Assembly: GCA_937951345.1 (NCBI GenBank)
Contig: CALFCF010000076.1
Span: 20,666-84,665, forward strand
DNA length: 64,000 nt
Origin: an uncultured Granulosicoccaceae bacterium
GTDB lineage: Bacteria; Pseudomonadota; Gammaproteobacteria; Granulosicoccales; Granulosicoccaceae
Reading direction: 5' to 3'
Shown: positions 1-9,863 of the stretch, one piece after another
Layout: every line of letters starts with the position of its first letter
How positions within the stretch are numbered: position 1 is the stretch's first letter
Notes under the pieces: model-generated
Database searches by the model: none
The model's input: the letters and a program-made list of their open reading frames with translations, nothing else
What the model was told of the DNA's origin: nothing
Program-made: the position numbers and the translations under genes

Positions 1-1
1 T

Positions 2-154
2 AAGCGCATAGGCAGTGGCGAAATGAATGCCGAATCGCTTGTCTGGACAGACGGCTTGGAAAGTTGGGTTAGCGCCTCCAGTATCGCAACCATCCAGACA
101 CTGTTTGCCAGTAAAAGTGGTTCGACTCCTCCACCGGTTCCACCCGGCAGCTGA
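2..154 (+). CDS. C-terminal end of a GYF_2-domain protein (5' truncated by window edge)
   Basis: The frame is open from the window edge to a TGA at 152-154 and gives 50 residues. They contain ESLVWTDGLESWVSASSI followed by a proline-rich tail (PPPVPPG). This is the typical end of a GYF_2 (DUF4339) domain, where a Leu-Val-Trp then Gly-x-x-x-Trp pattern is followed by a short PPP linker. In many bacteria such a domain closes an SPFH-type (virion core-like) protein encoded directly before a zinc-ribbon protein like the one at 409, so the neighbour supports the reading. The start and the rest of the protein lie left of the window, so the parent protein is inferred. Function unknown. Confidence 0.6.
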   Translation, partial: KRIGSGEMNAESLVWTDGLESWVSASSIATIQTLFASKSGSTPPPVPPGS

Positions 155-408
155 CAACCTTAGCCATCCGGATACATACCGCGTTAGTAATCTTTGGTTA
201 TTAAATCTTTAATTATTAATAGCGGTATGTTTATCAAGTCGGTGTGAACCCGTAGTTTTATATCTGAGTTTTTGCTCAGCGAGAAATCCCCGGGATTGTC
301 CCCCGGAACCCACGCTAAAAAGAATCAGGAAATATATATACCTGAAATGTCGAAACCGTTGAATATCCGGACTGCTGAATATTCAATTGTCGACTCGGGT
401 CAGTAGCA

Positions 409-1722
409 ATGACTGAAGATACTGCAAACCACATGGCGGTCGGCGAAAAGCACACGCGCGAGCTGACCGAAGCACGATTTCCGTGTGCGCAGTGTGGTGC
501 GGTGTTGCATTACGCGATTGGCACGAAGAATCTGTCCTGTAATTATTGCGGTCACAGTAATCAAATTGTTGATTCAACAGAGGCAATACTCGAGCTTGAT
601 TTGCATCGCGCCCTGCGAGAATTGCAGAACAGCCGAAAAGTCAAACCCGAAACCCAGGTTCTAAGTTGCCCGAACTGCGCAGCCGAATTTGCACTCGATG
701 CCAACGTTCATGCCGGTGACTGCCCGTTCTGTGGAACGTCTGTTGTTACAGATACCGGTAGTGCAAAAATCATTAAACCCAAAGCATTGTTACCTTTTGC
801 TGTGACTGAGGATCAGGCCCGCGATGCCTATCGGCAGTGGTTGGGCAAACTCTGGTTTGCACCCTCGGAACTGAAAAAATATGCGCGTGAAGATACTTCA
901 TTGAATGGTGTCTACATCCCTTATTGGACCTATGATAGCGACACTGAAACTCGCTACAACGGACAGCGTGGCGATGTTTATTACGTTACCCGGACAGTAA
1001 CGACTGTGATCAACGGACGGCGTGTCAGGCAGACGCAACAGATACCGAAAATTCGCTGGACCCGTGTCAGCGGTCGTACGCGTAGACATTTTGATGATGT
1101 GCTGGTGGGTGCCACTCACACGTTACCCCGAAAGATAACGGATTGGCTGGAGCCGTGGGATCTGACAAATCTCGTGCCTTACACGCGTGAGTATTTGAGT
1201 GGATTCAGTAGTGAGGTTTACCAGGTTGAACTGGATGAAGGTTTTAATCACGCTCAGGTTCTGATGGATAAAATCATTCGCTCTGATGTCAGTCGTTCTA
1301 TCGGTGGTGATCAGCAGCGAATTCATCAGCTAAATACCCAACATAGTGAAACCACCTTTAAGCATGTGTTATTGCCGATCTGGAGCGCGGCTTTCCAGTA
1401 CCGTGATGAAACCTACCGCTTTGTGGTCAACGGCCGAACCGGCAAAATTCGTGGTGAACGCCCCTACAGTCGCGGCAAAATTGCGCTTGCCGCAATCGCA
1501 GCATTGATGCTGTTTGCCGGCTTTGTTTATTTTGCTAATGAATCCGGAATCGTTAACCAGGATCCGTATCGTGATTACGATAGGCGACGATCTGATGAAT
1601 TCGCCATCGAAAACCCTTATTGGCCGGATGGGCGAAACCAGCGTGATAACAGTCGCTACCGCCAGTCGCAACCTATCCCGGGTTTTGACAACCGTATTTT
1701 TCCGCGTAACCCCACGTTCTGA
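409..1722 (+). CDS. Double zinc-ribbon (TFIIB-type) membrane-anchored protein
   Basis: 437 residues. The N-terminus carries two zinc ribbons: CAQC...CNYC at about residues 26-46 and CPNC...CPFC at about 87-104. A long soluble middle part follows, then one transmembrane helix near residues 360-378 and a polar arginine/asparagine-rich tail. Proteins of this kind are often labelled primosomal protein N'-like or replication factor Y-like because of the ribbons, but there is no helicase domain, so that name should not be taken literally. The upstream GYF_2 protein is the usual genomic partner. The start at ATG 409 is preferred; ATG 433 is a weaker alternative. The molecular role is not known to me. 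Confidence 0.75.
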   Translation: MTEDTANHMAVGEKHTRELTEARFPCAQCGAVLHYAIGTKNLSCNYCGHSNQIVDSTEAILELDLHRALRELQNSRKVKPETQVLSCPNCAAEFALDANVHAGDCPFCGTSVVTDTGSAKIIKPKALLPFAVTEDQARDAYRQWLGKLWFAPSELKKYAREDTSLNGVYIPYWTYDSDTETRYNGQRGDVYYVTRTVTTVINGRRVRQTQQIPKIRWTRVSGRTRRHFDDVLVGATHTLPRKITDWLEPWDLTNLVPYTREYLSGFSSEVYQVELDEGFNHAQVLMDKIIRSDVSRSIGGDQQRIHQLNTQHSETTFKHVLLPIWSAAFQYRDETYRFVVNGRTGKIRGERPYSRGKIALAAIAALMLFAGFVYFANESGIVNQDPYRDYDRRRSDEFAIENPYWPDGRNQRDNSRYRQSQPIPGFDNRIFPRNPTF

Positions 1723-1815
1723 GTGTCAACGACGCCTGTCGGTTTGATCATATGCTGCAGTGACAGTTTTGTAGTAACGGCCACTTTACTTCCGGTTTCT
1801 CTCAGTCTCACCACT

Positions 1816-2062
1816 TAGCCTGCTCTATTCATGAAGGGTTCGCCACCAGAGTCTGGCTACCTAAGCAGGTCGCTCGATTGAGCGAGATTCGTAGAAATCT
1901 ACGGGTTAAGCTGAATCGAGTGAGCTGCGACGGCAGACTGGCACTGGTGGTGAATAGAAAACAGTGTGCGAACACCCACAGCGACGCTAAAACTGCTTTT
2001 CTAAGGGGAAGTTGCTTAGTTTTCATTGTCACTGTTTTCGCCTTCGTGAATAGAGCAGGTTA
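1816..2062. repeat. 247-bp MITE-like element, copy A
   Basis: A 247-bp block bounded by 21-bp imperfect inverted repeats: TAGCCTGCTCTATTCATGAAG on the left, with its complement (two mismatches) on the right. It begins and ends with TA, as expected for insertion at a TA target. The interior is strongly self-complementary, for example CGTAGA-AA-TCTACG near 1890 and TCGCTCGATT facing AATCGAG. The same 247-bp block occurs in reverse orientation at 47424-47670, and a deletion derivative lies at 41381-41423. It holds no transposase. It lies between the zinc-ribbon gene and yejA. Mobility by a trans-acting transposase is inferred. Confidence 0.85.
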
Positions 2063-2278
2063 GTGCAGATAAATTCATGTGATGTGTAGCGAAACGACTT
2101 CTGAAACGGATCCGCACGGGCACACTCTTTGATGCACATCAGTTACGGGTGTGCTGTTCACCGACCGGTAATGACAGGCTGAGGCTACTGTCCGGCTGGA
2201 TCGGGTTTGTTGCATGTGTTTATACCCGGATCATGGCAATATACCGCCTGCAACTTTCTGAAACAGAGGTTTATGTTG

Positions 2279-4180
2279 ATGCCGCATCTGCTTGGCCAAA
2301 ATCGAATTGCGAAAATAACCGGAATATCCCAACACTCCAGTCACAAGTTCGGGCGACTTGCGGCCAGACTTGCAGCAGTTGTAGCAACGGTTCTTATTGC
2401 AGTAACAATAACAGTTATAACCCCCGGGGCTTACGCACAAGCTGATGCTGTCCACGGTCTCTCCAAATATGGTGAACTGAAATACGCTGCTGATTTCGAG
2501 CATTTTGAGTATGTCAGTCCTGATGCGCCGAAGGGCGGTGATATCGTTTTATCCTCGTCCGTTGCGTTTGACTCGTTAAACCCGTTCATATTAAAAGGTG
2601 TGCAGGCATCGGGTCTTTCGTTAATTTATGACACCCTGATGGTTCCTTCTGAAGATGAGGCGTCAGCCTTCTATGGCTTGATCGCGGAATCTGCAGAGGT
2701 TGATGAGGATAAGCGTTGGGTAATTTTTAATTTGCGTAAGCAGGCTCGATGGCATGATGGCAAGGCAATAACTGCAGAGGATGTTGCTTTCAGTTTTGAT
2801 GTGCTGCTTGAAAAAGGCCACCCTTTTTATAAATCCTATTACGCTGATGTCGCCAAAGTAGAGGTGCTTGAAACGCATCGCATCAAATTTCATTTCAATC
2901 AGGGAAACAATCCTGAGTTACCGCTAATTGTTGCGCAGCTCACCGTATTGCCAAAACACTATTACGAAGACAAGGATTTTGGTAAAACCACGCTTGAACC
3001 GCCGTTGGGTAGCGGCGCCTATTCGATCAGTAATGTGGATCCCGGTCGTTCTATTACCTATGAACTGGTTGAAAATTACTGGGGCGCGAATCTGCCGGTA
3101 AACCGTGGTCGCAATAATTTCGGCAGTATGCGTTACGACACGTACCGGGAATTAACGATCAGTCTTGAAGCATTGAAGGCCGGAGACATTGATTTCCGCA
3201 CTGAATACATATCCAAGGACTGGGCAACTGCCTATAACTTTCCTGCTATAAAGGATGGTCGTGTCATCAAGGAGGATATTCCTGATGGCAATATTCAGCG
3301 AACGCAAACGATTACCGTAAATTTGCGCCAGGATAAATTCAAAGACATACGTGTAAGAAAAGCACTCGATCTGGTTTATGATTTTGAGTGGATGAACAAG
3401 AATCTTTTCTACAACGCCTACCAACGTAACGACAGCTATTTCCAGATTCAAGAAATGAATGCGGCCGGCGTGCCGGAAGGTGATGAACTGGCACTGCTCG
3501 AGCCTTATCGTGATCAGTTACCGGAATCGGTTTTTGTTAACACGTACGAGCCGCCGGTTGGCGATGGAAGTGGGCGAATCCGCAAGCGCTTCAGGGAAGC
3601 GATTCAACTGTTGAAAGATGCCGGTTGGGAAATTCAGGATCAGAAACTGACACACAAGGAGACCGGCGAACAAATGGTCATTGAATTTTTGTTTCGTCAA
3701 GCCAGCCTTGAGAAAATTATCCTCGCTTATAAAAAGAATCTGGAACGTATCGGGATTGAGTTAAAACCTCGTCTGGTAGACACTGCACAGTGGATTAAGC
3801 GCCTGGAGGAATTTGATTTTGATATGACGACACAGGTTATGGTCCAATCACTGGCGCCGGGTAATGAGCTGAGAGATATGTTCTCGTCCAAGGCTGCGCA
3901 GACAGGTGGTACGCGCAACGTTGCCGGTATCAGCGACCCGGTGGTGGATGAATTAATCGAGAAAACGATTTCTGCACCGAGCCGTAAAGAAACGCTGATC
4001 GCAGTACGCGCACTTGATCGTGTTCTGAAACATAACCATTACGTGATCTTTATGTATTTCGGTGATACCCACCGGGTGTCTTACTGGAATAAGTTCGGTC
4101 GTCCGGATATTCAACCCAAGTATTCTCTGGGCTTCGATACCTGGTGGGTTGATCCGGAGAAAGCTAAAGCCCTGCAATAG
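2279..4180 (+). CDS. yejA: YejA-like oligopeptide ABC transporter substrate-binding protein
   Basis: Periplasmic binding protein of the SBP_bac_5 family for an oligopeptide importer. A hydrophobic signal sequence ends in ITPGAYAQA, and the mature protein opens with HGLSKYGELKYAADFEHFEY, the hallmark of YejA. The family block PDAPKGGDIVLSS follows. The open frame reaches back to 2207. I prefer ATG 2279 because AGAGG at 2265-2269 sits 9 nt before it; ATG 2273 has too short a spacing. It is the first gene of yejABEF and is 72 bp from yejB. In E. coli the system imports peptides and microcin C; the exact ligands here are unknown. Confidence 0.9.
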   Translation: MPHLLGQNRIAKITGISQHSSHKFGRLAARLAAVVATVLIAVTITVITPGAYAQADAVHGLSKYGELKYAADFEHFEYVSPDAPKGGDIVLSSSVAFDSLNPFILKGVQASGLSLIYDTLMVPSEDEASAFYGLIAESAEVDEDKRWVIFNLRKQARWHDGKAITAEDVAFSFDVLLEKGHPFYKSYYADVAKVEVLETHRIKFHFNQGNNPELPLIVAQLTVLPKHYYEDKDFGKTTLEPPLGSGAYSISNVDPGRSITYELVENYWGANLPVNRGRNNFGSMRYDTYRELTISLEALKAGDIDFRTEYISKDWATAYNFPAIKDGRVIKEDIPDGNIQRTQTITVNLRQDKFKDIRVRKALDLVYDFEWMNKNLFYNAYQRNDSYFQIQEMNAAGVPEGDELALLEPYRDQLPESVFVNTYEPPVGDGSGRIRKRFREAIQLLKDAGWEIQDQKLTHKETGEQMVIEFLFRQASLEKIILAYKKNLERIGIELKPRLVDTAQWIKRLEEFDFDMTTQVMVQSLAPGNELRDMFSSKAAQTGGTRNVAGISDPVVDELIEKTISAPSRKETLIAVRALDRVLKHNHYVIFMYFGDTHRVSYWNKFGRPDIQPKYSLGFDTWWVDPEKAKALQ

Positions 4181-4252
4181 ATTTCTATGACGTTTGGTTA
4201 GCCACACTCAGGCTAGAGATTACACGCTCAACGAAACGAACTTTTACCGACA

Positions 4253-5371
4253 GTGCTCGCTTACATAATCAGACGCCTGTTTTTGATCGTGCCGACATTG
4301 ATCGGCATCATGACGATCAATTTTCTTATCGTGCAGGCTGCACCGGGTGGTCCGGTCGAGCAGGCGCTCGCGCAGATCAAAGGCGATGATACTAATGCTA
4401 CGTCCCGTTTCAGCGGTAGTGAAGGCGCCGAGACAGGTGGCTCGAGCAGCACAACCCGCACACTCAGTTCATCCAACAGCAATTCCAAGTACCGTGGCTC
4501 GCGTGGTATTGATCCGGAATTAATCGCTGAACTGGAAAAACAGTATGGTTTTGACAAGCCCGCACATGAGCGTTTTATTAAAATGCTGGGTGATTATGCG
4601 CGGTTTGATTTTGGTGAAAGTTTCTATCGTGACGCCAGTGTTGTGCAGTTGGTCAAAGAGAAAATGCCAGTGTCTATTTCACTGGGATTGTGGACAACGT
4701 TACTGGTCTATCTGATTTCAATTCCTTTGGGTATTAAAAAGGCTATCCGGGATGGATCCGGATTTGACGTCTGGACCAGCAGTCTGGTTATTGTTGGCTA
4801 TGCGATTCCCGGATTTTTGTTTGCGATATTGCTGATCGTGTTGTTTGCAGGTGGAAGTTTTCTGGATTGGTTTCCGTTACGGGGTTTGACGTCGTCGAAT
4901 TTTGACTCACTAAGCTGGCCTGAGAAAATAAAAGACTATCTCTGGCACATTACGCTTCCGGTTATTGCAATGGTTATCGGAGGCTTTGCAAGTCTCACGA
5001 TGTTGACAAAAAATTCGTTTATTGAAGAGATAAACAAACAATATGTAATGACTGCAAGGGCTAAGGGCCTGACAGAGAACCGGGTGTTGTACGGTCATGT
5101 GTTTCGCAATGCCATGCTCATTGTGGTTGCTGGTTTCCCCAGCGCGTTTGTTGGTGTGCTCTTTACCGGTGCTTTGTTGATTGAGGTGATCTTTTCACTT
5201 GACGGTTTGGGATTACTCGGTTTTGAAGCTGCGCTTAATCGGGATTACCCTGTCATGTTCGGCACATTGTACTTTTTTACTTTACTGGGTCTGATTTTGA
5301 ACCTGGTGGGTGATCTTATGTACACAGTGATCGACCCGCGTATTGATTTCGAACGTCGGGAGTTCATTTGA
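4253..5371 (+). CDS. yejB: YejB-like peptide ABC transporter permease
   Basis: 372 residues, starting at a GTG. It begins [20 protein letters not shown] and closely follows E. coli YejB (364 aa), including the long polar loop after the first helix ([13 protein letters not shown]... to [19 protein letters not shown]) and the end [14 protein letters not shown]. There are six predicted membrane helices with the BPD_transp_1 coupling loop around [16 protein letters not shown]. It pairs with YejE to form the membrane channel. Its stop overlaps a possible TTG start of yejE, so the two are probably translationally coupled. The periplasmic loop is somewhat richer in serine and threonine than in the E. 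coli protein. Confidence 0.92.
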   Translation: MLAYIIRRLFLIVPTLIGIMTINFLIVQAAPGGPVEQALAQIKGDDTNATSRFSGSEGAETGGSSSTTRTLSSSNSNSKYRGSRGIDPELIAELEKQYGFDKPAHERFIKMLGDYARFDFGESFYRDASVVQLVKEKMPVSISLGLWTTLLVYLISIPLGIKKAIRDGSGFDVWTSSLVIVGYAIPGFLFAILLIVLFAGGSFLDWFPLRGLTSSNFDSLSWPEKIKDYLWHITLPVIAMVIGGFASLTMLTKNSFIEEINKQYVMTARAKGLTENRVLYGHVFRNAMLIVVAGFPSAFVGVLFTGALLIEVIFSLDGLGLLGFEAALNRDYPVMFGTLYFFTLLGLILNLVGDLMYTVIDPRIDFERREFI

Positions 5372-5373
5372 AC

Positions 5374-6513
5374 ATGATGAACTCGTCTGACAATCACACA
5401 CCTGTCTCCACTGATACGACACAAGCAGACAAAGATCCGTCCGCTAGATCGGATGCCCGGCGCGGACGCTGGAGTCCGCTAGCTCTGCGACGCTGGCAAA
5501 ATTTCCGTAATAACAGGCGTGGTTGGTGGTCGTTATGGGTTTTTCTGGTGTTGTTTGTATTGTCACTGGGGGCCGAATTTATAGCGAACGACAAGCCTAT
5601 CGTTGTCAGCTATGACAGCCAGCTTTACTGGCCGATATTTAAGTCCTATCCGGAAACAACCTTTGGTGGTGACTTCGCTACCGAAGCTGAGTACCGCGAT
5701 GAGTTTGTTGCCGAGTTAATTGAAGAGAAAGGCTGGATGATATGGCCACCTGTCCGGTACAGCTATGACACGATAAATCTGGCTTCATCGATACCTGCGC
5801 CGACACCTCCTTTCTGGAGTATTGAGGACGCTGAAGGCGTAGATAACTGGTTGGGTACCGATGATCAGGGTCGTGATGTATTGGCGAGAATAATTTACGG
5901 ATTTCGCATATCGGTATTGTTTGGTCTGACGTTAACATTGTTCAGTTCGATCATCGGAGTTGCAGCCGGGGCGATACAGGGTTTTCTGGGTGGTTGGGTT
6001 GATTTGCTTGCGCAGCGGTTTATGGAAATCTGGTCCGGTCTGCCCATGCTGTATCTATTGATCATTCTTGCCAGTGTCGTTGAGCCGAATTTCTGGTGGT
6101 TGTTAGGTCTGATGCTTTTGTTCAGTTGGATGGCGCTGGTTGGCGTGGTTCGCGCTGAAGTGTTGCGGGCGCGCAATTTCGACTATGTCAAAGCTGCCAG
6201 TTCGTTAGGTGTCGGGCGCTGGACGGTGCTGCGTCGGCATGTATTGCCGAATGCAATGGTCGCAACACTGACGTTTCTGCCGTTTATATTAAACGGCTCT
6301 ATCACCACCCTAACATCACTTGATTTTCTCGGCTTTGGCATGCCGCCGGGCTCGGCATCGCTTGGCGAGCTGTTGTCGCAGGGTAAGGACAATCTGCAAG
6401 CTCCCTGGTTGGGTATCAGTGGTTTTGTTGTTCTCGCATTGATGTTGAGTTTGCTTATTTTTATTGGTGAGGCTGCGCGTGATGCCTTTGATCCAAGAAA
6501 GGCAATCGCATGA
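5374..6513 (+). CDS. yejE: YejE-like peptide ABC transporter permease
   Basis: Second permease of the Yej importer, about 380 residues. A polar N-terminal extension of about 35 residues is followed by RRWQNFRNNRRGWWSLWVF, the usual entry into helix 1 of YejE/OppC-type permeases. A large periplasmic part and five further helices follow, with the coupling loop EVLRARNFDYVKAASSLG. The start is uncertain: GGGAG at 5358-5362 could serve the TTG at 5368, which overlaps the yejB stop, or the ATGs at 5374 and 5377. The gene overlaps yejF by 4 bp (ATGA), a sign of coupled translation within one operon. Confidence 0.9.
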   Translation: MMNSSDNHTPVSTDTTQADKDPSARSDARRGRWSPLALRRWQNFRNNRRGWWSLWVFLVLFVLSLGAEFIANDKPIVVSYDSQLYWPIFKSYPETTFGGDFATEAEYRDEFVAELIEEKGWMIWPPVRYSYDTINLASSIPAPTPPFWSIEDAEGVDNWLGTDDQGRDVLARIIYGFRISVLFGLTLTLFSSIIGVAAGAIQGFLGGWVDLLAQRFMEIWSGLPMLYLLIILASVVEPNFWWLLGLMLLFSWMALVGVVRAEVLRARNFDYVKAASSLGVGRWTVLRRHVLPNAMVATLTFLPFILNGSITTLTSLDFLGFGMPPGSASLGELLSQGKDNLQAPWLGISGFVVLALMLSLLIFIGEAARDAFDPRKAIA

Positions 6514-8177
6514 GCACAAGCAGCGCACCCAATGACTCTCCTGTGTCTGATGCTGCAGATTCGCCTTTACTACAGGTAAATGATCTGTCCGTTGTATTTA
6601 CGCAAGGCGATGAAGAAAAGGAGGTTGTCAAACGCGTCAGTTTTTCAATCGAGCGTGGTGAAACATTAGCGCTGGTAGGTGAAAGCGGTTCCGGCAAATC
6701 AGTCACGGCACTGTCCGTGATGCAGTTGTTGCCCTATCCAGTGGCGTCGCATCCAAGTGGCAGTATTCTTTTCAAGGGCAAAGAACTCATCGGCGCTTCT
6801 CAGAGTGCACTGCGCACCATACGCGGTGATCGCATCGGTATGATTTTTCAGGAACCAATGACATCACTGAATCCGTTACACACGATTGAAAAACAGGTCA
6901 GCGAAGTTTTGCTTTTGCACAAAGGCATGTCACGCGACCAGGCGCGTGAGCGAATGCATGAACTGTTGGATCTGGTTGGATTGTCTCGGTTTCACAAACG
7001 GTTGAAAGCCTATCCTCATCAACTGTCCGGTGGGCAGCGGCAGCGCATCATGATTGCCATGGCGTTAGCTAACGAACCGGACTTATTGATTGCTGATGAG
7101 CCGACCACAGCACTGGATGTCACCATACAGGCGCAAATACTTGAACTGTTGGCAGATATACAATCCCGCCTGGGTTTGGCGGTGCTTCTGATTACGCACG
7201 ATCTCACTGTAGTTTCCAATGTGGCGCATCGGGTGTGTGTCATGCAGGAAGGGGAGCTGGTAGAAGCGAATGATGCGGCAACACTGTTTGCAAATCCCCG
7301 CCATCCTTATACGCAACATTTAATTAACGCTGAACCGGCTGTGCGGGTAACTGCCCGTGCACCAGCAGATGAGCCGGTGCTCGTAGCAGAGCAGGTCAAG
7401 GTGTGGTTTCCGGTAAAAAAAGGCCTGATGCGGCGAACGGTTGAATACATTAAAGCCGTGGACGATATCAGTCTGTCACTTCACCCCGGTCGTACGCTGG
7501 GTGTTGTTGGCGAAAGCGGTAGCGGCAAGACCACGCTGGCTATGGCGATGTTGAAACTGGTGCCGGCAAGCGGCCGTATTTCATTTCTGGGTCAGAATGT
7601 GATGACAATGAAGCGACGCGAGCTACGAAATCTGCGTCGCCAGATGCAAATCGTGTTTCAGGACCCGTATGGAAGTTTGAGCCCACGGATGTCGGTTGAA
7701 CAGATTATTCTTGAAGGACCGCGCGCGCACGGTCTGGACTGGAATGCAGCAAAAGAGGAGCACGAAGTCTGTCAGGCACTCGAGCGCGTGGAGCTGGATG
7801 CGGATTCCCGGTTTCGTTATCCGCATGAATTCTCCGGTGGGCAGAGGCAGCGTATCGCGATTGCCCGAGCCATGATATTGCAGCCCAAACTGATAATGCT
7901 CGACGAACCCACGTCGGCTCTTGATCGGGCGGTACAGGTACAGACTGTTGAATTGTTGAACTCATTGCAACGACAGTACGACCTGACGTATCTCTTTATC
8001 AGCCATGATTTGAAAGTCGTCCGTGCCATGGCTGATGAAATAATGGTTATGAAAGCCGGAAAGGTTGTTGAGTCGGGACCGACTGCGCAAATTTTTGAAA
8101 ATCCCCGGCATGCCTACACACAGCAACTCATAAGCGCTGCATTTGAAGTTCGCACGTTGCAGTCCGAAACTGACTGA
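6510..8177 (+). CDS. yejF: YejF-like duplicated ABC transporter ATPase
   Basis: 555 residues with two fused ABC ATPase halves that power the Yej peptide importer. Half one has Walker A GESGSGKS near residue 57, signature LSGGQRQR near 172 and Walker B LLIADEPTTALD. Half two has Walker A GESGSGKT near 334 and signature FSGGQRQRIAIARA, followed by LIMLDEPTSALD. Each half ends with the peptide-transporter C-terminal region (NPRHPYTQHL, NPRHAYTQQL). E. coli YejF is 529 residues; the extra length is mainly the polar N-terminus. It starts inside the yejE stop and is the last gene of the operon. Confidence 0.93.
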   Translation: MSTSSAPNDSPVSDAADSPLLQVNDLSVVFTQGDEEKEVVKRVSFSIERGETLALVGESGSGKSVTALSVMQLLPYPVASHPSGSILFKGKELIGASQSALRTIRGDRIGMIFQEPMTSLNPLHTIEKQVSEVLLLHKGMSRDQARERMHELLDLVGLSRFHKRLKAYPHQLSGGQRQRIMIAMALANEPDLLIADEPTTALDVTIQAQILELLADIQSRLGLAVLLITHDLTVVSNVAHRVCVMQEGELVEANDAATLFANPRHPYTQHLINAEPAVRVTARAPADEPVLVAEQVKVWFPVKKGLMRRTVEYIKAVDDISLSLHPGRTLGVVGESGSGKTTLAMAMLKLVPASGRISFLGQNVMTMKRRELRNLRRQMQIVFQDPYGSLSPRMSVEQIILEGPRAHGLDWNAAKEEHEVCQALERVELDADSRFRYPHEFSGGQRQRIAIARAMILQPKLIMLDEPTSALDRAVQVQTVELLNSLQRQYDLTYLFISHDLKVVRAMADEIMVMKAGKVVESGPTAQIFENPRHAYTQQLISAAFEVRTLQSETD

Positions 8178-8382
8178 AACAAATATCCGCATAAGACTTC
8201 TGCAACCGCAGAGCTCACGTTTCCCGACCCCTTCCCCCCTTTTTTTTCCATCCATCATTTTCAGCGCCCATGCGCTCTACGAGCGATTTTGTGAATTTCG
8301 GGTGTTTCAGCGGCATCAACTGTTTTGTCAACACAATGCTGCTGATACTATGTCTTCTTTTAAACGCGATTGATGGGAAGAT
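8178..8382. other. Intergenic region between yejF and the aldehyde dehydrogenase gene
   Basis: About 205 bp without a supported gene. A small hairpin, TCTGC-AACC-GCAGA, lies near 8199-8212. It is followed only after about 20 bases by a C/T-rich stretch with a run of T (8234-8249). This could be a weak terminator for the yej operon, but the spacing is not canonical. The promoter of the dehydrogenase gene should also be here; I could not assign -35 and -10 boxes with confidence. Confidence 0.3.
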
Positions 8383-9819
8383 ATGTATCCTGAAAAACTG
8401 GAGATGTTAATAGCGGGTGAATGGTGCCAGGGCTCGGACGGTAAGACTGAAAACCTGTTGAATCCGGCAACCGAGGAGGTGCTGGGCCAGGTGCCGCATG
8501 CATCCAGTGCTGATCTCGACCGGGCCATCAATGCCAGTCTTGATGGTTTTAAAGTCTGGAGTAAATTGACCGCACTTGAGCGCCAGGTGGTCATGGAGAA
8601 GGCCGCACGGCTGATGGAAGAGCGTATAGACACGATAGCGCGAACCATGACAATGGAGATGGGCAAGCCACTGGCAGAGGCAAAGATCGAAATGGATGTG
8701 GTGATCAATGCGCTGCGATGGTATGCAGAGGAGGGCAAGCGTGCTTATGGCAGACTGATCCCCGCCCGCTTCACCGGTGTCAGGCAAATGGTTACTAAAG
8801 AACCGGTCGGTCCATGCTGTGCATTTGTTGCGTGGAATTTTCCCGGTAACAATGCCATCAGAAAAATTGCCGGTGCATTGGGTGCCGGTTGCTCACTGGT
8901 TATCAAGCCAAGCGAGGAGACTCCCGGAACTGCGATTGCAATGGCACGCTGTTTTCAGGACGCCGGGTTACCGGCGGGTGTACTCAATATTGTCTTCGGT
9001 GTACCGGATGATGTTTCCCGGCATGTGCTCGGTTCCTGGATACCCCGCAAATTGTCGTTTACCGGTTCCGTGCCTGTGGGTATCCATTTACAAAAACTTG
9101 CCGCCGAAACGCTCAAGCGTTGCACGATGGAATTGGGCGGGCATGCACCCTTTATTGTTTACGATGATGCTGATCTTGAGCAGGCAATTGAGCAGGCAGT
9201 GGCGTTTAAGTACCGTAATGCCGGTCAGGTGTGTATTTCACCGACGCGCTTTTTTGTTCAACAGGATTCTTACAACAAGTTTGTTGATGGTTTTAAAAAA
9301 CGCGCCAGTGCATTGAATGTTGGTAACGGTCTGGACGACGGCGTCGATATGGGGCCGTTAATCGCTGACCGTCGCCTTGATGTCATGGATAGTTTTGTCA
9401 ACGATGCCAGAGACGCCGGTGCGAAAATAGAAGTCGGCGGTCAGCGACTGACCAATCAAGGTTATTTTTACGCGCCCACTGTTATTACTGATGTGCCGGA
9501 TACAGCTAAAATTATGAAGGACGAACCTTTTGGCCCACTGGCACCTATCACTGCGTTTAGAACTCACGATGAAGTACTTGAGCGTGCGAACTCACTGCCA
9601 TTCGGACTGGCATCATATGTATTCACGCGTGACAACGAACGTGCGGCCAGCATTGGCAGTGAACTGGAAACCGGAATGGTGGGAGTAAACCATGTGCGTG
9701 TCTCTACACCGGAAACACCGTTTGGCGGGATAAACGAATCGGGCTACGGGTCAGAGGGTGGCATAGAAGGGCTCGATGCATACCTACGTACCAAATTTGT
9801 CACTGAGCAGATAACTTAA
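8383..9819 (+). CDS. NAD(P)-dependent aldehyde dehydrogenase (succinate-semialdehyde dehydrogenase-like)
   Basis: 478 residues, full length for the ALDH superfamily. The catalytic glutamate is E250 in TMELGGHAP and the nucleophile is C284 in NAGQVCISPTR. The cofactor-binding stretch VAWNFPGNNAIRKIAGALGA and the C-terminal PFGGINESGYGSEGG are present. The sequence is closest by eye to the GabD/Sad group that oxidises succinate semialdehyde or related omega-semialdehydes, but the substrate cannot be fixed from motifs. It lies 44 bp before a PLP dehydratase on the same strand, so the two may be co-transcribed in amino-acid catabolism. Confidence 0.88.
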   Translation: MYPEKLEMLIAGEWCQGSDGKTENLLNPATEEVLGQVPHASSADLDRAINASLDGFKVWSKLTALERQVVMEKAARLMEERIDTIARTMTMEMGKPLAEAKIEMDVVINALRWYAEEGKRAYGRLIPARFTGVRQMVTKEPVGPCCAFVAWNFPGNNAIRKIAGALGAGCSLVIKPSEETPGTAIAMARCFQDAGLPAGVLNIVFGVPDDVSRHVLGSWIPRKLSFTGSVPVGIHLQKLAAETLKRCTMELGGHAPFIVYDDADLEQAIEQAVAFKYRNAGQVCISPTRFFVQQDSYNKFVDGFKKRASALNVGNGLDDGVDMGPLIADRRLDVMDSFVNDARDAGAKIEVGGQRLTNQGYFYAPTVITDVPDTAKIMKDEPFGPLAPITAFRTHDEVLERANSLPFGLASYVFTRDNERAASIGSELETGMVGVNHVRVSTPETPFGGINESGYGSEGGIEGLDAYLRTKFVTEQIT

Positions 9820-9863
9820 GTCGGAAGGCCGAACGATACGGTGAATGATCAATCCGCACTGTT

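Noticed and set aside
409..1722. Primosomal protein N' (PriA) helicase
   Set aside because: The zinc ribbons could attract this label, but there is no Walker A motif or helicase domain.
1829..2032. 67-codon open frame inside the 247-bp element (also at 47454-47657)
   Set aside because: It is open in both copies, but the differences change amino acids freely (8 of 67), the frame runs through the hairpin ends, and the opposite strand is open as well. More likely a property of the repeat than a gene.
8328..8738. 136-codon minus-strand frame antisense to the aldehyde dehydrogenase
   Set aside because: Fully inside a strong gene on the other strand and without protein-family features.
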